Shown here piece after piece: positions 1 to 8,847 of a stretch of DNA of 23,573 nucleotides (positions within the stretch are counted from its first letter, which is position 1; each line of letters begins with the position of its first letter). This DNA comes from JBBDIJ01 sp040880485 (GTDB taxonomy: Bacteria; Bacteroidota; Rhodothermia; Balneolales; Balneolaceae), in contig JBBDIJ010000012.1 in the NCBI GenBank assembly GCA_040880485.1, forward strand, positions 1-23,573, written 5' to 3'. The notes under the pieces were generated by a model. It did not search any database, had not been told where the DNA came from, and saw nothing but the letters and a program-made list of their open reading frames with translations. The translations under genes and the position numbers were made by a program.

Positions 1-495
1 CTGGCTACGATGATCAACAGCATGGCACTTCAGGATGCACTTGAAAGAAAGGGAGTCCAGACCCGACTGATGTCCGCCATACGGATGGAGGAGATTGCCG
101 AACCGTATATTCGCCGAAGGGCCATTCGTCATCTGGAAAAGAACAGAGTTGTCATCTTTGGGGCAGGCACTGGCAATCCCTATTTTACTACAGATACAGC
201 CGCCTCTCTGCGGGCCATCGAGATCGAATGCGATGTAATCCTGAAAGGAACTCGGGTGGATGGAATATACGACTCCGATCCGGAGAAAAACCCGGATGCC
301 GTACGATTTAACAGAATCACCGGAGACGAGATTCTTAAACGACGACTGAATGTTATGGATCTGACTGCATTTACCCTTTGCAGAGATAATAAAACCCCTA
401 TCATCATTTTCGATATGAACCAGCCTGGAAATCTGCGCCGTGTTGTCTGCACAGATGAAGAGATTGGTTCCAAGGTGGTTTGGGATAACCATTAG
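1..495 (+). CDS. pyrH: UMP kinase, 5'-truncated by window edge
   Basis: This is the C-terminal 164 residues of UMP kinase, which phosphorylates UMP to UDP in cytoplasmic pyrimidine nucleotide synthesis. The reading frame is open from base 1 and continues off the left edge. The ATG at position 10 is an internal Met, because the preceding codons (LAT) continue the family's conserved LATxxNxxALQDAL stretch. Other family landmarks are the GAGTGNPYFTTDTAA segment, the K-GT-VDG-YD-DP stretch that contacts nucleotide, and the late NVMDLTAFTLCRDN and FDMNQPGNL segments. The stop is TAG at 493-495. The gene is followed by frr on the same strand after 102 nt, the usual pyrH-frr order. A short inverted repeat at 476-491 followed by a T-rich stretch may give weak termination. 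Identification is very secure; the true start is outside the window. Confidence 0.96.
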   Translation: MATMINSMALQDALERKGVQTRLMSAIRMEEIAEPYIRRRAIRHLEKNRVVIFGAGTGNPYFTTDTAASLRAIEIECDVILKGTRVDGIYDSDPEKNPDAVRFNRITGDEILKRRLNVMDLTAFTLCRDNKTPIIIFDMNQPGNLRRVVCTDEEIGSKVVWDNH

Positions 496-511
496 TTTTA
501 TTAATTTTTTT
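476..511 (+). terminator. weak candidate terminator after pyrH
   Basis: A 5-bp stem (TGGTT at 476-480 with AACCA at 487-491, 6-nt loop) lies at the end of the pyrH coding region. It is followed by a T-rich tract that includes a run of seven T at 505-511. The stem is short and not GC-rich, so any termination would be partial, and pyrH and frr may still be co-transcribed. Confidence 0.25.
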
Positions 512-597
512 CGGCCTTCGATGGGCTATATTCAGTAATGAATTCACCCATTTTCCGGCTCAGACGGACAGCTTGCCGATCAGACGAATGAACAGCT

Positions 598-1167
598 ATG
601 ATTCCAGAAGAACTGAAACAGATTTTAAAAGGGGCGGAGTCGGATATGGCCGGGTCCGTACAGTACTGTAAAAGTGAACTCACTAAAATACGTGCCGGTA
701 AAGCGACACCTTCTATTTTGGAGCAGGTGAAGGTGGAATATTACGGATCCCAAACGCCTCTGAATCAACTCGCAAATATCAACGCGCCGGAGCCGCGGCT
801 TCTTACCGTGGACCCCTACGACAAGTCGGTCATCAACGAGATTGAGAAGGCGATCATGTCTTCCGGGCTGGGACTTAATCCTGGTAATGATGGAAATTTG
901 ATACGTATACCTCTTCCCATGCTCTCTGAGGAACGCCGTAAAGACCTTGTGAAAATTGCTCGGGAGATTGGGGAAAATGCCAGAATCAGTATCAGAAATT
1001 TCCGGCGAGATGCCAATGACGAGATTAAAAAAAGGGTGAAACAGGACTCGCTCCCGGAAGATTCACAGTTTGAAGCGGAACAGAAGATTCAGGAGTTAAC
1101 GGACAGAATGACCAAACAGATTGACGACATTCTTGATCAAAAAGAGAAAGATATCCTGACCGTATAG
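598..1167 (+). CDS. frr: Ribosome recycling factor
   Basis: The 189-residue protein matches ribosome recycling factor, which with EF-G splits the post-termination ribosome in the cytoplasm. Length is typical (about 185 aa). Visible family features are the early KIRAGKATPSILEQVKVEYYG segment, PLNQLANINAPEPRLLTVDPYD near residues 55-75, the GLNPGNDGNLIRIPLP segment, and the SEERRKDLVKIAREIGENARISIRNFRRDAND arginine-rich helix that binds rRNA. The C-terminal helix ends in QIDDILDQKEKDILTV. The ATG at 598 is used; an ATG at 588 is in another frame. No Shine-Dalgarno is visible. smc begins 10 nt after the stop, so frr and smc are probably co-transcribed. Confidence 0.97.
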   Translation: MIPEELKQILKGAESDMAGSVQYCKSELTKIRAGKATPSILEQVKVEYYGSQTPLNQLANINAPEPRLLTVDPYDKSVINEIEKAIMSSGLGLNPGNDGNLIRIPLPMLSEERRKDLVKIAREIGENARISIRNFRRDANDEIKKRVKQDSLPEDSQFEAEQKIQELTDRMTKQIDDILDQKEKDILTV

Positions 1168-1177
1168 ACCATCCGAT

Positions 1178-4100
1178 ATGTACATTTCTGAACTTGATCT
1201 TCACGGCTTCAAAAGTTTTGCACACAAGACGACGATCAAGTTCGACAGCGGGATCACAGCCATCGTTGGCCCTAATGGTTGTGGAAAGTCGAACGTTGTA
1301 GATGCTCTTCGATGGGTCCTCGGCGAGCAACGCCCTACCCTCCTTCGCTCCGCATCCATGAATAACGTGATCTTCAACGGAACGTCCAGGCGCAAGAAGC
1401 TCGGGATGGCAGAAGTCTCTCTTACCTTCATAAATAACAAAGGGGTCCTGCCAACAGAGTATAGCGAAGTGACGATCACCAGAAGGTTGTACAGATCAGG
1501 AGAGAGCGAGTATCTGATGAATCAGACGACTTGCCGCTTGAAGGATATCATGGAACTCTTCATGGATACAGGGATGGGAGCCGATGCCTACTCTGTAATC
1601 GAACTAAAGATGGTGGAAGAGATTCTGAACGACCGTAATAACGATCGAAGACGTCTTTTTGAGGAAGCAGCAGGTATTACCAGATACAAGGAGAAGCGAA
1701 AAAAGACGTTCCGCAAGCTTGATGAAACTCTGAAGGATCTTCAACGCATCGACGACCTTTTAATCGAGGTCAGAAAAAAAGCCCGGTCTCTCCAACTTCA
1801 GGCCGAAAGAGCCGAAAGAGCCAGGACTATTCGTATAGAGCTGGAACAGCTCGACAAGGCGTGGAACCGCCGGGAATATCTGAAGATAGAGTCGGAGCTT
1901 GAACCCCTTCGCAAGCAGATCGCCAGTGCAGAGAAAGAGAGAAGCGAGATAGGCGACCTTCTCGAGGAAAAAGAGCAGAAGGAGCAGCAATCTCGCGAAG
2001 AGATGATCTCCAGAGAACAGCATCTGGCTGAGATGCGAAAAAGTGCCGGGAACATCGAATCTTCGATTCGTGAAATGGAAACCCGGATTCGAATTACCAG
2101 TGAGAAGGTGTCAAATGAGGAGAGCCTGATAGGCCGGTACAAAGAGGACATTCGTCAGGCAGAAGAGGATCTCGATGAGATGAAGCGGGTACGAAAGGGA
2201 AATATCACCCGCTTTGAAAGCATCAGCAGTGAACTGGAAAAATCTGAATCAAGTCTCAAGGAATCCAGAGAACGTTTTTCTGAAGTCCAGCAACAGTTCA
2301 CAAAGGAGAGACACGAACTATATGAATTGGAGATTTCGACTAGCGACGCATCCGGGAAAGTCGATGAACTGAGGGCTGCCCGTATCAAGCTTGAATCGAG
2401 GATTGAAAATACAGAGGGAGACCTGAACCGGATCGACCGGGAAATTGAAGAGCTTCGTCAGAAAGTTGAAATACTGGAGCGGTCGATTACGGAGACGGAA
2501 GAGACTCTCCGAACCCGGTCCGAAGAGCTCGAAAGCGAAGAAGAGCGGTTGGAGAACGCACTTGAAAAACGCAAAGAGCTGGAAGGGCAAAGAGAATCTT
2601 ACCGTGACGTCATGCGCTCCGGGCAGAGTAGAATAGAGTCACTGATGTCTGAAACCGCACTAATGAAGGAGCTTGCAGAGTCCAGGGATATGCTCCCATC
2701 CAGTGTTGCCTATTTGATGGAACATCACGGAGGTTCTTTCAACACGCTTGAAGTGGTTTCCAATATCATTCAGACAGATGAGGAGCACGCTCCAGCACTG
2801 GAAGCTGCCCTGGGCGAAGCGATCCACTACATGATTACAGACAATATGGAGGAGGCTCTTCGAGCCGCATCCATACTCAAAAAGAAGGAGCAGGGAAGGG
2901 CCACTTTCATACCTCTGGATGAGCTCAAGAGCCATTATGAGAGTGAGAAACACAGTATTTTAAGCGTTGTGGAAGTGGAGCCGAAGTTCAAAGCTGTTGC
3001 AGAACTCCTGCTAGGCTCCGTGCTGCTCTCCGAAGATGTAAACCAGGCTCGCAGGCTGCTTCAGGCTGGAGGCAGTGCCGCTGTTACCGGAGATGGAGAC
3101 CTTGTAACATCGAATCGATTCTACCGTAGCGGCAGTCTGAGCCAGCAGGCAGGGGTTCGGCTCGGTCTCAAAGACAAGCTTGAAAAGCTTGAAAGTGCCC
3201 ACATCCGAGTCGCCGGAGAGCTGGAAAACAAGAGCAGAAAACTGAAAAAGACGGAGGAAGCTCTCAAAAGCCTGGATACCGAAGCCCTGAGGCGATCTGT
3301 TCGGGAACGAGAGAAAAGTGTACAAAGCATTAGACAGCAGCTGGGTCAGATGAAGTCGGAGGCCGGAGTATACCGGAAAAGTGTTGAAGATCTTGCCCTT
3401 CGAAAATCGAGCGTACTGACCAGCGAAGACAGTGCACGGAGCGAACTGGAAAATCTGTCCCCGAAACAGAAGGAACTCACTTCCAGGATTGAGGCCCTTG
3501 AGAAGAGCCAGAACGAGCACAAAGAGAGGCTGAAAGTGCTTGAGGAGGAGAGATCCATTGCTCAAAACCGATTTAACGATGTTCAGCTTACCCATCAGGA
3601 TCTCAAAAACAAGGCGCAAAATCTGGAGAGAGAGATAGGGCGGGCAGATAGTGGTATTGAGAGCCTTGAAAAGCGTCACGCAACAAGACAGGAGTTGATT
3701 GATGAGGCACGAAGAAGAATCAGGGAGTACGAACAACTGCTTGCAGAGACAACCAGAGAACTTGAGAGAGCTAAACTCCAGAAGGAAGCTACCAATGAGA
3801 AACAGGCCGGGGCAGAAGAGGCTTGTAGCCTTCAAAGAGGAGTTATCAATGAACTGGAAACCTCACTGAAAGAGCTTCGAAGACGAAAAGAGGTGAATCT
3901 TGAACTTGTGCACCATTTAACGATGGCGCGTGAAAAGTTCGAACTGCAGGCCCAGAACCTGGCAGATCATGTGTGGGAAACGTACGGTATCCTGATGAAA
4001 CAGATAGAGGAAACCATACCTGATGAGATGGAACCTGAAGCTGTCAGGGAGAGGATAACCCGACTGCGGCAGCAGTTAAGTCAGATCGGCGAGGTCAATC

Positions 4101-4705
4101 CGCTCGCCATCGAAGAGTATGATGAGGAGAAAGAGCGTCTGGATTTCCTTGAAGAGCAGACGGGGGATCTCAGAGAGGCAGAAGAGCAGCTGCGTGAAAC
4201 GATACAGGAGATCAACGAGAAAGCAACTGTCCGATTTAACGAAACTTTTGAGCAGATAAGAAAAAATTTCATATCCGTATTTCATACTCTCTTTGAATCG
4301 GATGACTACTGCGACCTGATCATCGAGCAGGATCTGGAGGATCCACTGGAGGCGAAAATCGAAATCAAAGCCAATCCAAAAGGGAAACGGCCATCCGGAA
4401 TCAATCAGCTCTCAGGCGGGGAAAAAACACTGACCGCTATCGCTCTTCTGTTTGCCATCTATCTGGTCAAACCATCTCCATTCTGTATTCTCGATGAGGT
4501 GGATGCACCCCTGGATGATGCCAATATTGAACGTTTTGCAAATATGATCCGACAGTTCAGTACGGAGACCCAATTTATTATTATCACCCACAACAAGAAG
4601 ACCATGTCCAAGGCAGAAATGATGTATGGCATCACCATGCCGGAGACGGGTGTAAGCCGTCTGGTGGGTGTAAAACTTGATGAGATCGAAGAAGCAGCCG
4701 GTTAA
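1178..4705 (+). CDS. smc: Chromosome segregation ATPase SMC
   Basis: At 1175 residues this is a full-length bacterial SMC, the core of the Smc-ScpAB condensin that extrudes DNA loops and helps separate sister chromosomes from the origin. The N-terminal half of the head carries Walker A GPNGCGKS at residues 31-38 and the following NVVDALRWVLGEQ. Long heptad-rich coiled coil runs from about 165 to 495. The hinge lies at about 500-660 (starting near MLPSSVAYLMEHHGG). The returning coiled coil runs to about 1000. The C-terminal head has signature LSGGEKTLTAIALLFA near 1077 and Walker B FCILDEVDAPLDDAN near 1102-1116. The ATG at 1178 is 10 nt after frr. The stop TAA at 4703-4705 is immediately followed by the stop of the convergent helicase gene. 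No frameshift or missing motif is seen. Confidence 0.98.
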   Translation: MYISELDLHGFKSFAHKTTIKFDSGITAIVGPNGCGKSNVVDALRWVLGEQRPTLLRSASMNNVIFNGTSRRKKLGMAEVSLTFINNKGVLPTEYSEVTITRRLYRSGESEYLMNQTTCRLKDIMELFMDTGMGADAYSVIELKMVEEILNDRNNDRRRLFEEAAGITRYKEKRKKTFRKLDETLKDLQRIDDLLIEVRKKARSLQLQAERAERARTIRIELEQLDKAWNRREYLKIESELEPLRKQIASAEKERSEIGDLLEEKEQKEQQSREEMISREQHLAEMRKSAGNIESSIREMETRIRITSEKVSNEESLIGRYKEDIRQAEEDLDEMKRVRKGNITRFESISSELEKSESSLKESRERFSEVQQQFTKERHELYELEISTSDASGKVDELRAARIKLESRIENTEGDLNRIDREIEELRQKVEILERSITETEETLRTRSEELESEEERLENALEKRKELEGQRESYRDVMRSGQSRIESLMSETALMKELAESRDMLPSSVAYLMEHHGGSFNTLEVVSNIIQTDEEHAPALEAALGEAIHYMITDNMEEALRAASILKKKEQGRATFIPLDELKSHYESEKHSILSVVEVEPKFKAVAELLLGSVLLSEDVNQARRLLQAGGSAAVTGDGDLVTSNRFYRSGSLSQQAGVRLGLKDKLEKLESAHIRVAGELENKSRKLKKTEEALKSLDTEALRRSVREREKSVQSIRQQLGQMKSEAGVYRKSVEDLALRKSSVLTSEDSARSELENLSPKQKELTSRIEALEKSQNEHKERLKVLEEERSIAQNRFNDVQLTHQDLKNKAQNLEREIGRADSGIESLEKRHATRQELIDEARRRIREYEQLLAETTRELERAKLQKEATNEKQAGAEEACSLQRGVINELETSLKELRRRKEVNLELVHHLTMAREKFELQAQNLADHVWETYGILMKQIEETIPDEMEPEAVRERITRLRQQLSQIGEVNPLAIEEYDEEKERLDFLEEQTGDLREAEEQLRETIQEINEKATVRFNETFEQIRKNFISVFHTLFESDDYCDLIIEQDLEDPLEAKIEIKANPKGKRPSGINQLSGGEKTLTAIALLFAIYLVKPSPFCILDEVDAPLDDANIERFANMIRQFSTETQFIIITHNKKTMSKAEMMYGITMPETGVSRLVGVKLDEIEEAAG

Positions 4706-6229
4706 TTAACGCCCCTTTCTGGATCTCTTATTCGACTTCTTCTCTTCGAAATGTTTGTAAAACGCTTCCTTCTTCTTTTTCCCGCCTCTCTTCTCAGCTC
4801 TTGAATTCGTACTTCGGCCACTTTTATGTCCCCTGCCTCCACCACCACCCTGTCTTGCGCCACGAGAAGACCGACTGTCATCATTATCCGGCCTTTCCCG
4901 CTTCTCACCATTCGTGTCCTTGAAATTCTGGCTGGTTGAATCGCTCTGCATCTTCAGAAGCGCTGCAGCTACTTCCACATGGGTGAACTTGCCGGCAACC
5001 GCCCTTTCCACACGCTCAATCCAGGGGCGGAGCCCACCTGCCTCAAGGGTCGAGACCACTCTTTCGAGATAGGTGTCGGCCCTTGAATCCTCTACATCCT
5101 GAAGAGTGGGCATCGTTGCAACATCCAGTTTCATCTTGAGTGCTTTCTCTATCGCAGTAATATTTCGACGTTTCCGTCCCGCCCAAAACGTATAGGCTTC
5201 TCCTTTTCGCCCTGCGCGGCCTGTTCGTCCGACCCTGTGAACATAATATTCAGGATCCTGTGGAATATCGTAATTGAAAACTACATCCACATCCTCTACA
5301 TCGAGGCCTCTCGCGGCAACATCCGTCGCAATGAGTACTTCTACCCGGCCGCTTCGGAACTTGCGCATCACACGATCTCTTTGATCCTGATTCATATCTC
5401 CGTGAAGTACATCGCTGCTATACCCCCGGGACTGCATCTCTTCTGCAAGCGAGTCACATTTGCGTTTCGTATTGCAAAAAATAAGAGCCAAACGATACTC
5501 GCCCTTGTCCAGGAACCTGCAGATCGCTTCCGTTCGCATCGAGTCCCGAACTTCCACAACCCGGTGCTCGATCCCCTCTGCCGTAGTTGCGGTTCCAGCC
5601 ACCTCAATCATCTCCGGATCGCTGAACCAGCGTTTCATCATAGCCTTGATCTCTTTAGAGAGAGTTGCAGAGAACATGACTGCTTGTGATTTCCCGGAAG
5701 TATAATTCAGGATGGTCTCAAGATCATCACGGAAACCCATACTAAGCATCTCATCCGCTTCATCCAGAATCACAGTGGAGAGGCCCCCGATATTCAGGGT
5801 ACCCCTGTTGAGATGGTCGATCACTCTGCCGGGTGTCCCGACAACAATTGAAGTGCCTCGCTCCAGCTGGCGAATCTGTCTCTGGATCGGTTGCCCTCCG
5901 TAGACCGGTGTAACCTGTATCCCGTCCATGTATCGTGAGAGCTTTATAAACTCTCCTGTAACCTGAACGGCAAGCTCACGGGTGGGACAGAGTACCAGAG
6001 CCTGAACCCCTTTCTCCCCGGATTTGTTCTTCTCAAGAATCGGAATGGCGTATGCCGCCGTTTTCCCGGTGCCCGTTTGTGCCTGGCCGGCAAGATCTCT
6101 TCCCCGAAGGACAGCTGGAATAGCAGCTGCCTGAATTCGGGTTGGGGCTTCGAAACCCATCTCCTTAATTGCTTTTAGTATCTCGGGCTTCAGTCCCAGT
6201 TCCGAAAATGTTGTGTCAACCTGACTCAT
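4706..6229 (-). CDS. DEAD-box ATP-dependent RNA helicase (DeaD/CsdA/RhlE type)
   Basis: This 507-aa protein is a DEAD-box RNA helicase, an ATP-driven enzyme that remodels RNA duplexes during ribosome assembly, mRNA decay or cold adaptation. The motifs are complete: Q motif GFEAPTRIQ at 25-33, motif I AQTGTGKT at 50-57, motif Ia PTRELAVQ, motif II DEAD near 155, motif III SAT, a RecA2 domain with LIFCNTKRKCD, motif V ATDVAARGLDV, and motif VI HRVGRTGRAGR. After the core, about 50 residues (TYLERVVSTLEAGGLRPWIERV...) resemble the extension seen in DeaD-like proteins. The last roughly 75 residues are low-complexity, rich in Gly, Arg, Lys and Ser, and probably bind RNA non-specifically. The start ATG at 6229 leaves a 275-bp divergent region before ispH, long enough for a regulated leader. 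The subfamily (DeaD, RhlE or CshA) cannot be fixed from sequence alone. Confidence 0.95.
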   Translation of the reverse strand: MSQVDTTFSELGLKPEILKAIKEMGFEAPTRIQAAAIPAVLRGRDLAGQAQTGTGKTAAYAIPILEKNKSGEKGVQALVLCPTRELAVQVTGEFIKLSRYMDGIQVTPVYGGQPIQRQIRQLERGTSIVVGTPGRVIDHLNRGTLNIGGLSTVILDEADEMLSMGFRDDLETILNYTSGKSQAVMFSATLSKEIKAMMKRWFSDPEMIEVAGTATTAEGIEHRVVEVRDSMRTEAICRFLDKGEYRLALIFCNTKRKCDSLAEEMQSRGYSSDVLHGDMNQDQRDRVMRKFRSGRVEVLIATDVAARGLDVEDVDVVFNYDIPQDPEYYVHRVGRTGRAGRKGEAYTFWAGRKRRNITAIEKALKMKLDVATMPTLQDVEDSRADTYLERVVSTLEAGGLRPWIERVERAVAGKFTHVEVAAALLKMQSDSTSQNFKDTNGEKRERPDNDDSRSSRGARQGGGGGRGHKSGRSTNSRAEKRGGKKKKEAFYKHFEEKKSNKRSRKGR

Positions 6230-6504
6230 GTATAACTCGTGCGATCTGTTTCTAAATAGTGAATTCCGGTGATCCGTCCTCTTTATGAAAACCGGAGAGC
6301 AACTTGCCCGGTCTCTCTGTCTCTGGGTACTCCGTTCTGCACTTTTTTTACAGTTCCGGAACGCATAAACATCATCTTGAAGGGCAACTTGTTTTGAACC
6401 TTCAATATACCAATTAATCCGCTGGTTTCTCAGGACGGATTGAACCCGGATGAGCCTTGCCTGAATATTGGTTATATTTTCAATTCAACACCGACGAGTA
6501 TTTT
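6230..6504. promoter_or_regulatory. divergent intergenic region between RNA helicase and ispH
   Basis: This 275-bp stretch must hold promoters for both divergent genes. I see a perfect 10-bp palindrome GTTCCGGAAC at 6353-6362, a run of seven T at 6343-6349, and an AT-rich segment just before ispH (about 6466-6505). No convincing -35/-10 pair or conserved RNA was recognised. An open frame from a TTG at 6457 runs into ispH but is unlikely to be its true start. Confidence 0.4.
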
Positions 6505-7734
6505 ATGGCCAGAAAAACGTTTGACATTCCGGACATCTTCACCTCACCGGTCATACGGAAAGTGAAGGAGGCGAACCAGATCACCGACCCGAAAAAGAGA
6601 GATCTTGAACCGACCACGCTCAATTTCGGTGATCTTCAATTCCTCATCCCCCGTCACTTCGGTTTTTGCTACGGAGTCGAAAATGCAATCGATATCGCCT
6701 ATCGTACTATTGAAGAGAATCCAGGCAGAGATATCTACCTCCTGAGTGAGATGATCCACAATCCGGCCGTAAACGAAGACCTGGAAAATCGGGGAGTTCG
6801 TTTTCTTTTTGAAACCGACGGTTCCGAGCGCATTCCTCTGGATCAACTTGAACCGGAAGATATCGTCATCGTTCCTGCATTTGGCACTTCACTTGAGATT
6901 CAGGATCAGTTGAAGAGCCGGGGAATAGATCCCTATGAGTACAATACTACCTGTCCATTTGTTGAGAAAGTATGGAATCGCGGAGAGCAGCTGGGTAAGA
7001 GAGGGTATAGCCTGGTCATTCATGGGAAACACCAGCATGAGGAGACACGTGCAACCTTCTCACACAGCCGTGCACATACCCCATCTGTAGTGGTACTGAA
7101 CACTGAAGAGGCGAAAATTCTCGCAGAGATTATGACTGGAGAGAGACCACAACGAGAGTTTGAACAGTACTTCGGGTATAAGTCTACTCAAGGGTTTGAT
7201 CCATTGAAAGACCTGGAACATTTTGGAGTGATAAATCAGACCACCATGCTGGCATCTGAAACAGAAGAGGTTATGAATATTTTAAAAGAAGCCGCGGCCG
7301 ATCGATTTGGACCAGAGATTTCCGGGGAACATTTCGCAGACACTTCTGACACACTCTGTTATGCAACCAATGAGAATCAGTCGGCTACTTTTGCCCTGGC
7401 AAATGCAACCCCACATCTTGCCATTGTAGTCGGAGGGTACAACTCCTCCAATACGATGCATCTTGTGGAAATTCTGGAAGGCAGCTGCCCTACCTATCAT
7501 GTGCGGGGCGCCGAAGAGTTGATATCACAAAATACCATTCAGCATTTCGATCAGTGGAGTGGACAGATGAAAAAGAGTGCCCAGTGGCTTCCGAATCAGC
7601 CGCGTCCGATACGGATTGCACTCACCTCCGGAGCTTCCTGCCCCGATACTCTGGTTGATGAAGTACTTTTAAAGATTCTTGGCTTTTTTGACGGACTGAA
7701 ATCTCTGGATGAGGTGATGACTCCTTACCGGTAG
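6505..7734 (+). CDS. ispH: 4-hydroxy-3-methylbut-2-enyl diphosphate reductase (long-type IspH)
   Basis: IspH is the last enzyme of the MEP pathway; it uses an oxygen-sensitive [4Fe-4S] cluster to convert HMBPP to IPP and DMAPP. The 409-aa protein belongs to the long type also found in cyanobacteria and plants (about 400 aa), compared with about 315 in E. coli. The three cluster cysteines are visible at about residues 55 (FGFCYGVENA), 150 (TTCPFVEK) and 285 (DTLCYATNENQ). Other family segments are MIHNPAVNEDLENRGVRF, GKHQHEETRATFSHS and INQTTMLASETEEV. The frame is open upstream to a TTG at 6457, but ATG 6505 (MARKTFDIPD) is preferred because the 16 extra residues look like non-coding upstream sequence. 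No Shine-Dalgarno is seen. It is monocistronic here, with the next gene convergent. Confidence 0.95.
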   Translation: MARKTFDIPDIFTSPVIRKVKEANQITDPKKRDLEPTTLNFGDLQFLIPRHFGFCYGVENAIDIAYRTIEENPGRDIYLLSEMIHNPAVNEDLENRGVRFLFETDGSERIPLDQLEPEDIVIVPAFGTSLEIQDQLKSRGIDPYEYNTTCPFVEKVWNRGEQLGKRGYSLVIHGKHQHEETRATFSHSRAHTPSVVVLNTEEAKILAEIMTGERPQREFEQYFGYKSTQGFDPLKDLEHFGVINQTTMLASETEEVMNILKEAAADRFGPEISGEHFADTSDTLCYATNENQSATFALANATPHLAIVVGGYNSSNTMHLVEILEGSCPTYHVRGAEELISQNTIQHFDQWSGQMKKSAQWLPNQPRPIRIALTSGASCPDTLVDEVLLKILGFFDGLKSLDEVMTPYR

Positions 7735-7763
7735 AAAGCAGAACTCCGGTACCATTTTTTTTT
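7726..7763 (+). terminator. candidate intrinsic terminator of ispH
   Basis: A 6-bp stem (TACCGG at 7726-7731 with CCGGTA at 7746-7751, 14-nt loop that contains the ispH stop codon) is followed by CCA and nine consecutive T at 7755-7763. The T run is strong and the stem only moderate. Its position right at the end of ispH, before a convergent gene, fits an intrinsic terminator. Confidence 0.5.
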
Positions 7764-7808
7764 ACGTGAGAAGCGAAACAGGTTCAACCCGTTAAAAACA
7801 GCTGATTT

Positions 7809-8807
7809 CTACTCCAGAACATTGAAGTAGGAGATTTTGGATGGCTGAATATTTCTCACTTGTATATCATACTCCTCCGCCATTCGCTCCAGCTGCGGTG
7901 TTACAAAGCCGGTGGTATCCTGTTCAATCTCAGCATACTCGACCCAGGCAATAAATGGCCGGATACTTTGAACCTGGCTGAATTGACCAATCGGTACATC
8001 GTACCGGACTCGTACAGAAGAGGGATTAAAAGTGACTGCGCGACCGGCAGGCAGGTTGCGGATTCGTACAGGAATGGATATCTCCCCTTCAGTAAATTCA
8101 GTTACTTCAAAGATATATGATACCACCGGCGGCTCCATAACTATCCCGGAAGATGGGCGAATTAATGAAAGCTCCAGAGTGGAACCCGTTCTTACATCTT
8201 CCAGGCTGCGTTGTTCTGTCTCCACCCTCTCCACCTCGCGAATTTGAGTAGAAGATCCGGTTATTCTCACACTATCTGGCCAAAAAACAGGATCTGATAA
8301 TATCCCGTACCGTTCCCTGAGCTGGATATCTACACGGGGTACGACAGGCACCATTCTGCTGGCCTTCTCTTCTATCTGCAAATTCAGAGAGAGAGGATCC
8401 ACATTAATCACACTGAGCCCTGAAAGAATACTCATCTGTTGCTGTACTTTCTCAAAGAGGTTGATCTCTCCGCCGCCGGACAGGTCAAGCCGGATTTCCG
8501 GCGGGTTGTTATAGATCGGAATCAGCTTCCATCCCTCTCCTGTGACTCCCACGCGGGCGGTTTCAGGCACATCTCCGATTATAGCCATATCATCCGGCAG
8601 ATTCTCCACTTCTATAGGCAGTGCGATGGAAATATTAAAGTCCCGGCTCAGATTTACAATAAACCAGAGGCAAAATGCAAGTACGGCAGAGATAGCAAAA
8701 ACCAGGATTTTCTCTCTAACCAAATAGCTGGTAAAACCGGTCTCCTCATTTCCAGGCTGTGACAGGTATCGCCTGATTTTTAGAGATTGTTGAAGTAATT
8801 TGAACAT
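7809..8807 (-). CDS. YbbR/CdaR-like domain membrane protein
   Basis: The 332-aa protein has a basic cytoplasmic N-terminus, one membrane helix at about residues 34-53 (ILVFAISAVLAFCLWFIVNL), and a long beta-rich outer part resembling repeated YbbR domains. Typical is the line ...LPIEVENLPDDMAIIGDVPETARVGVTGEGWKLIP, and later segments of the same flavour begin near MVPVVPRVDIQL and ISIPVRIRNLP. In Firmicutes the YbbR protein CdaR modulates the c-di-AMP cyclase CdaA. In FCB bacteria the role is not established, and no diadenylate cyclase gene is seen here. I chose ATG 8807 (MFKLLQQSLK), 40 nt after the DUF721 stop. An upstream ATG at 8882 would add 25 residues and overlap the preceding gene. 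It is the last gene of an apparent recF-DUF721-ybbR run. Confidence 0.8.
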   Translation of the reverse strand: MFKLLQQSLKIRRYLSQPGNEETGFTSYLVREKILVFAISAVLAFCLWFIVNLSRDFNISIALPIEVENLPDDMAIIGDVPETARVGVTGEGWKLIPIYNNPPEIRLDLSGGGEINLFEKVQQQMSILSGLSVINVDPLSLNLQIEEKASRMVPVVPRVDIQLRERYGILSDPVFWPDSVRITGSSTQIREVERVETEQRSLEDVRTGSTLELSLIRPSSGIVMEPPVVSYIFEVTEFTEGEISIPVRIRNLPAGRAVTFNPSSVRVRYDVPIGQFSQVQSIRPFIAWVEYAEIEQDTTGFVTPQLERMAEEYDIQVRNIQPSKISYFNVLE

Positions 8808-8847
8808 GTAGCCCGATTGGTATATTGGATTTCTTTTGGAACCCGAT

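Noticed and set aside
3011..3835. 274-codon open frame on the minus strand inside smc
   Set aside because: It is a shadow of the repetitive coiled-coil coding sequence; the composition is unlike a real protein and smc fills the region.
6457..6504. In-frame extension of ispH from a TTG
   Set aside because: The 16 extra residues are rich in aromatic residues from AT-rich upstream DNA and do not look like the family. ATG 6505 gives a standard N-terminus.
7774..7792. Inverted repeat AACAGGT-TCA-ACCCGTT after ispH, considered as terminator of the convergent YbbR gene
   Set aside because: It has a 3-nt loop, one G-U pair and no T run in the minus direction.
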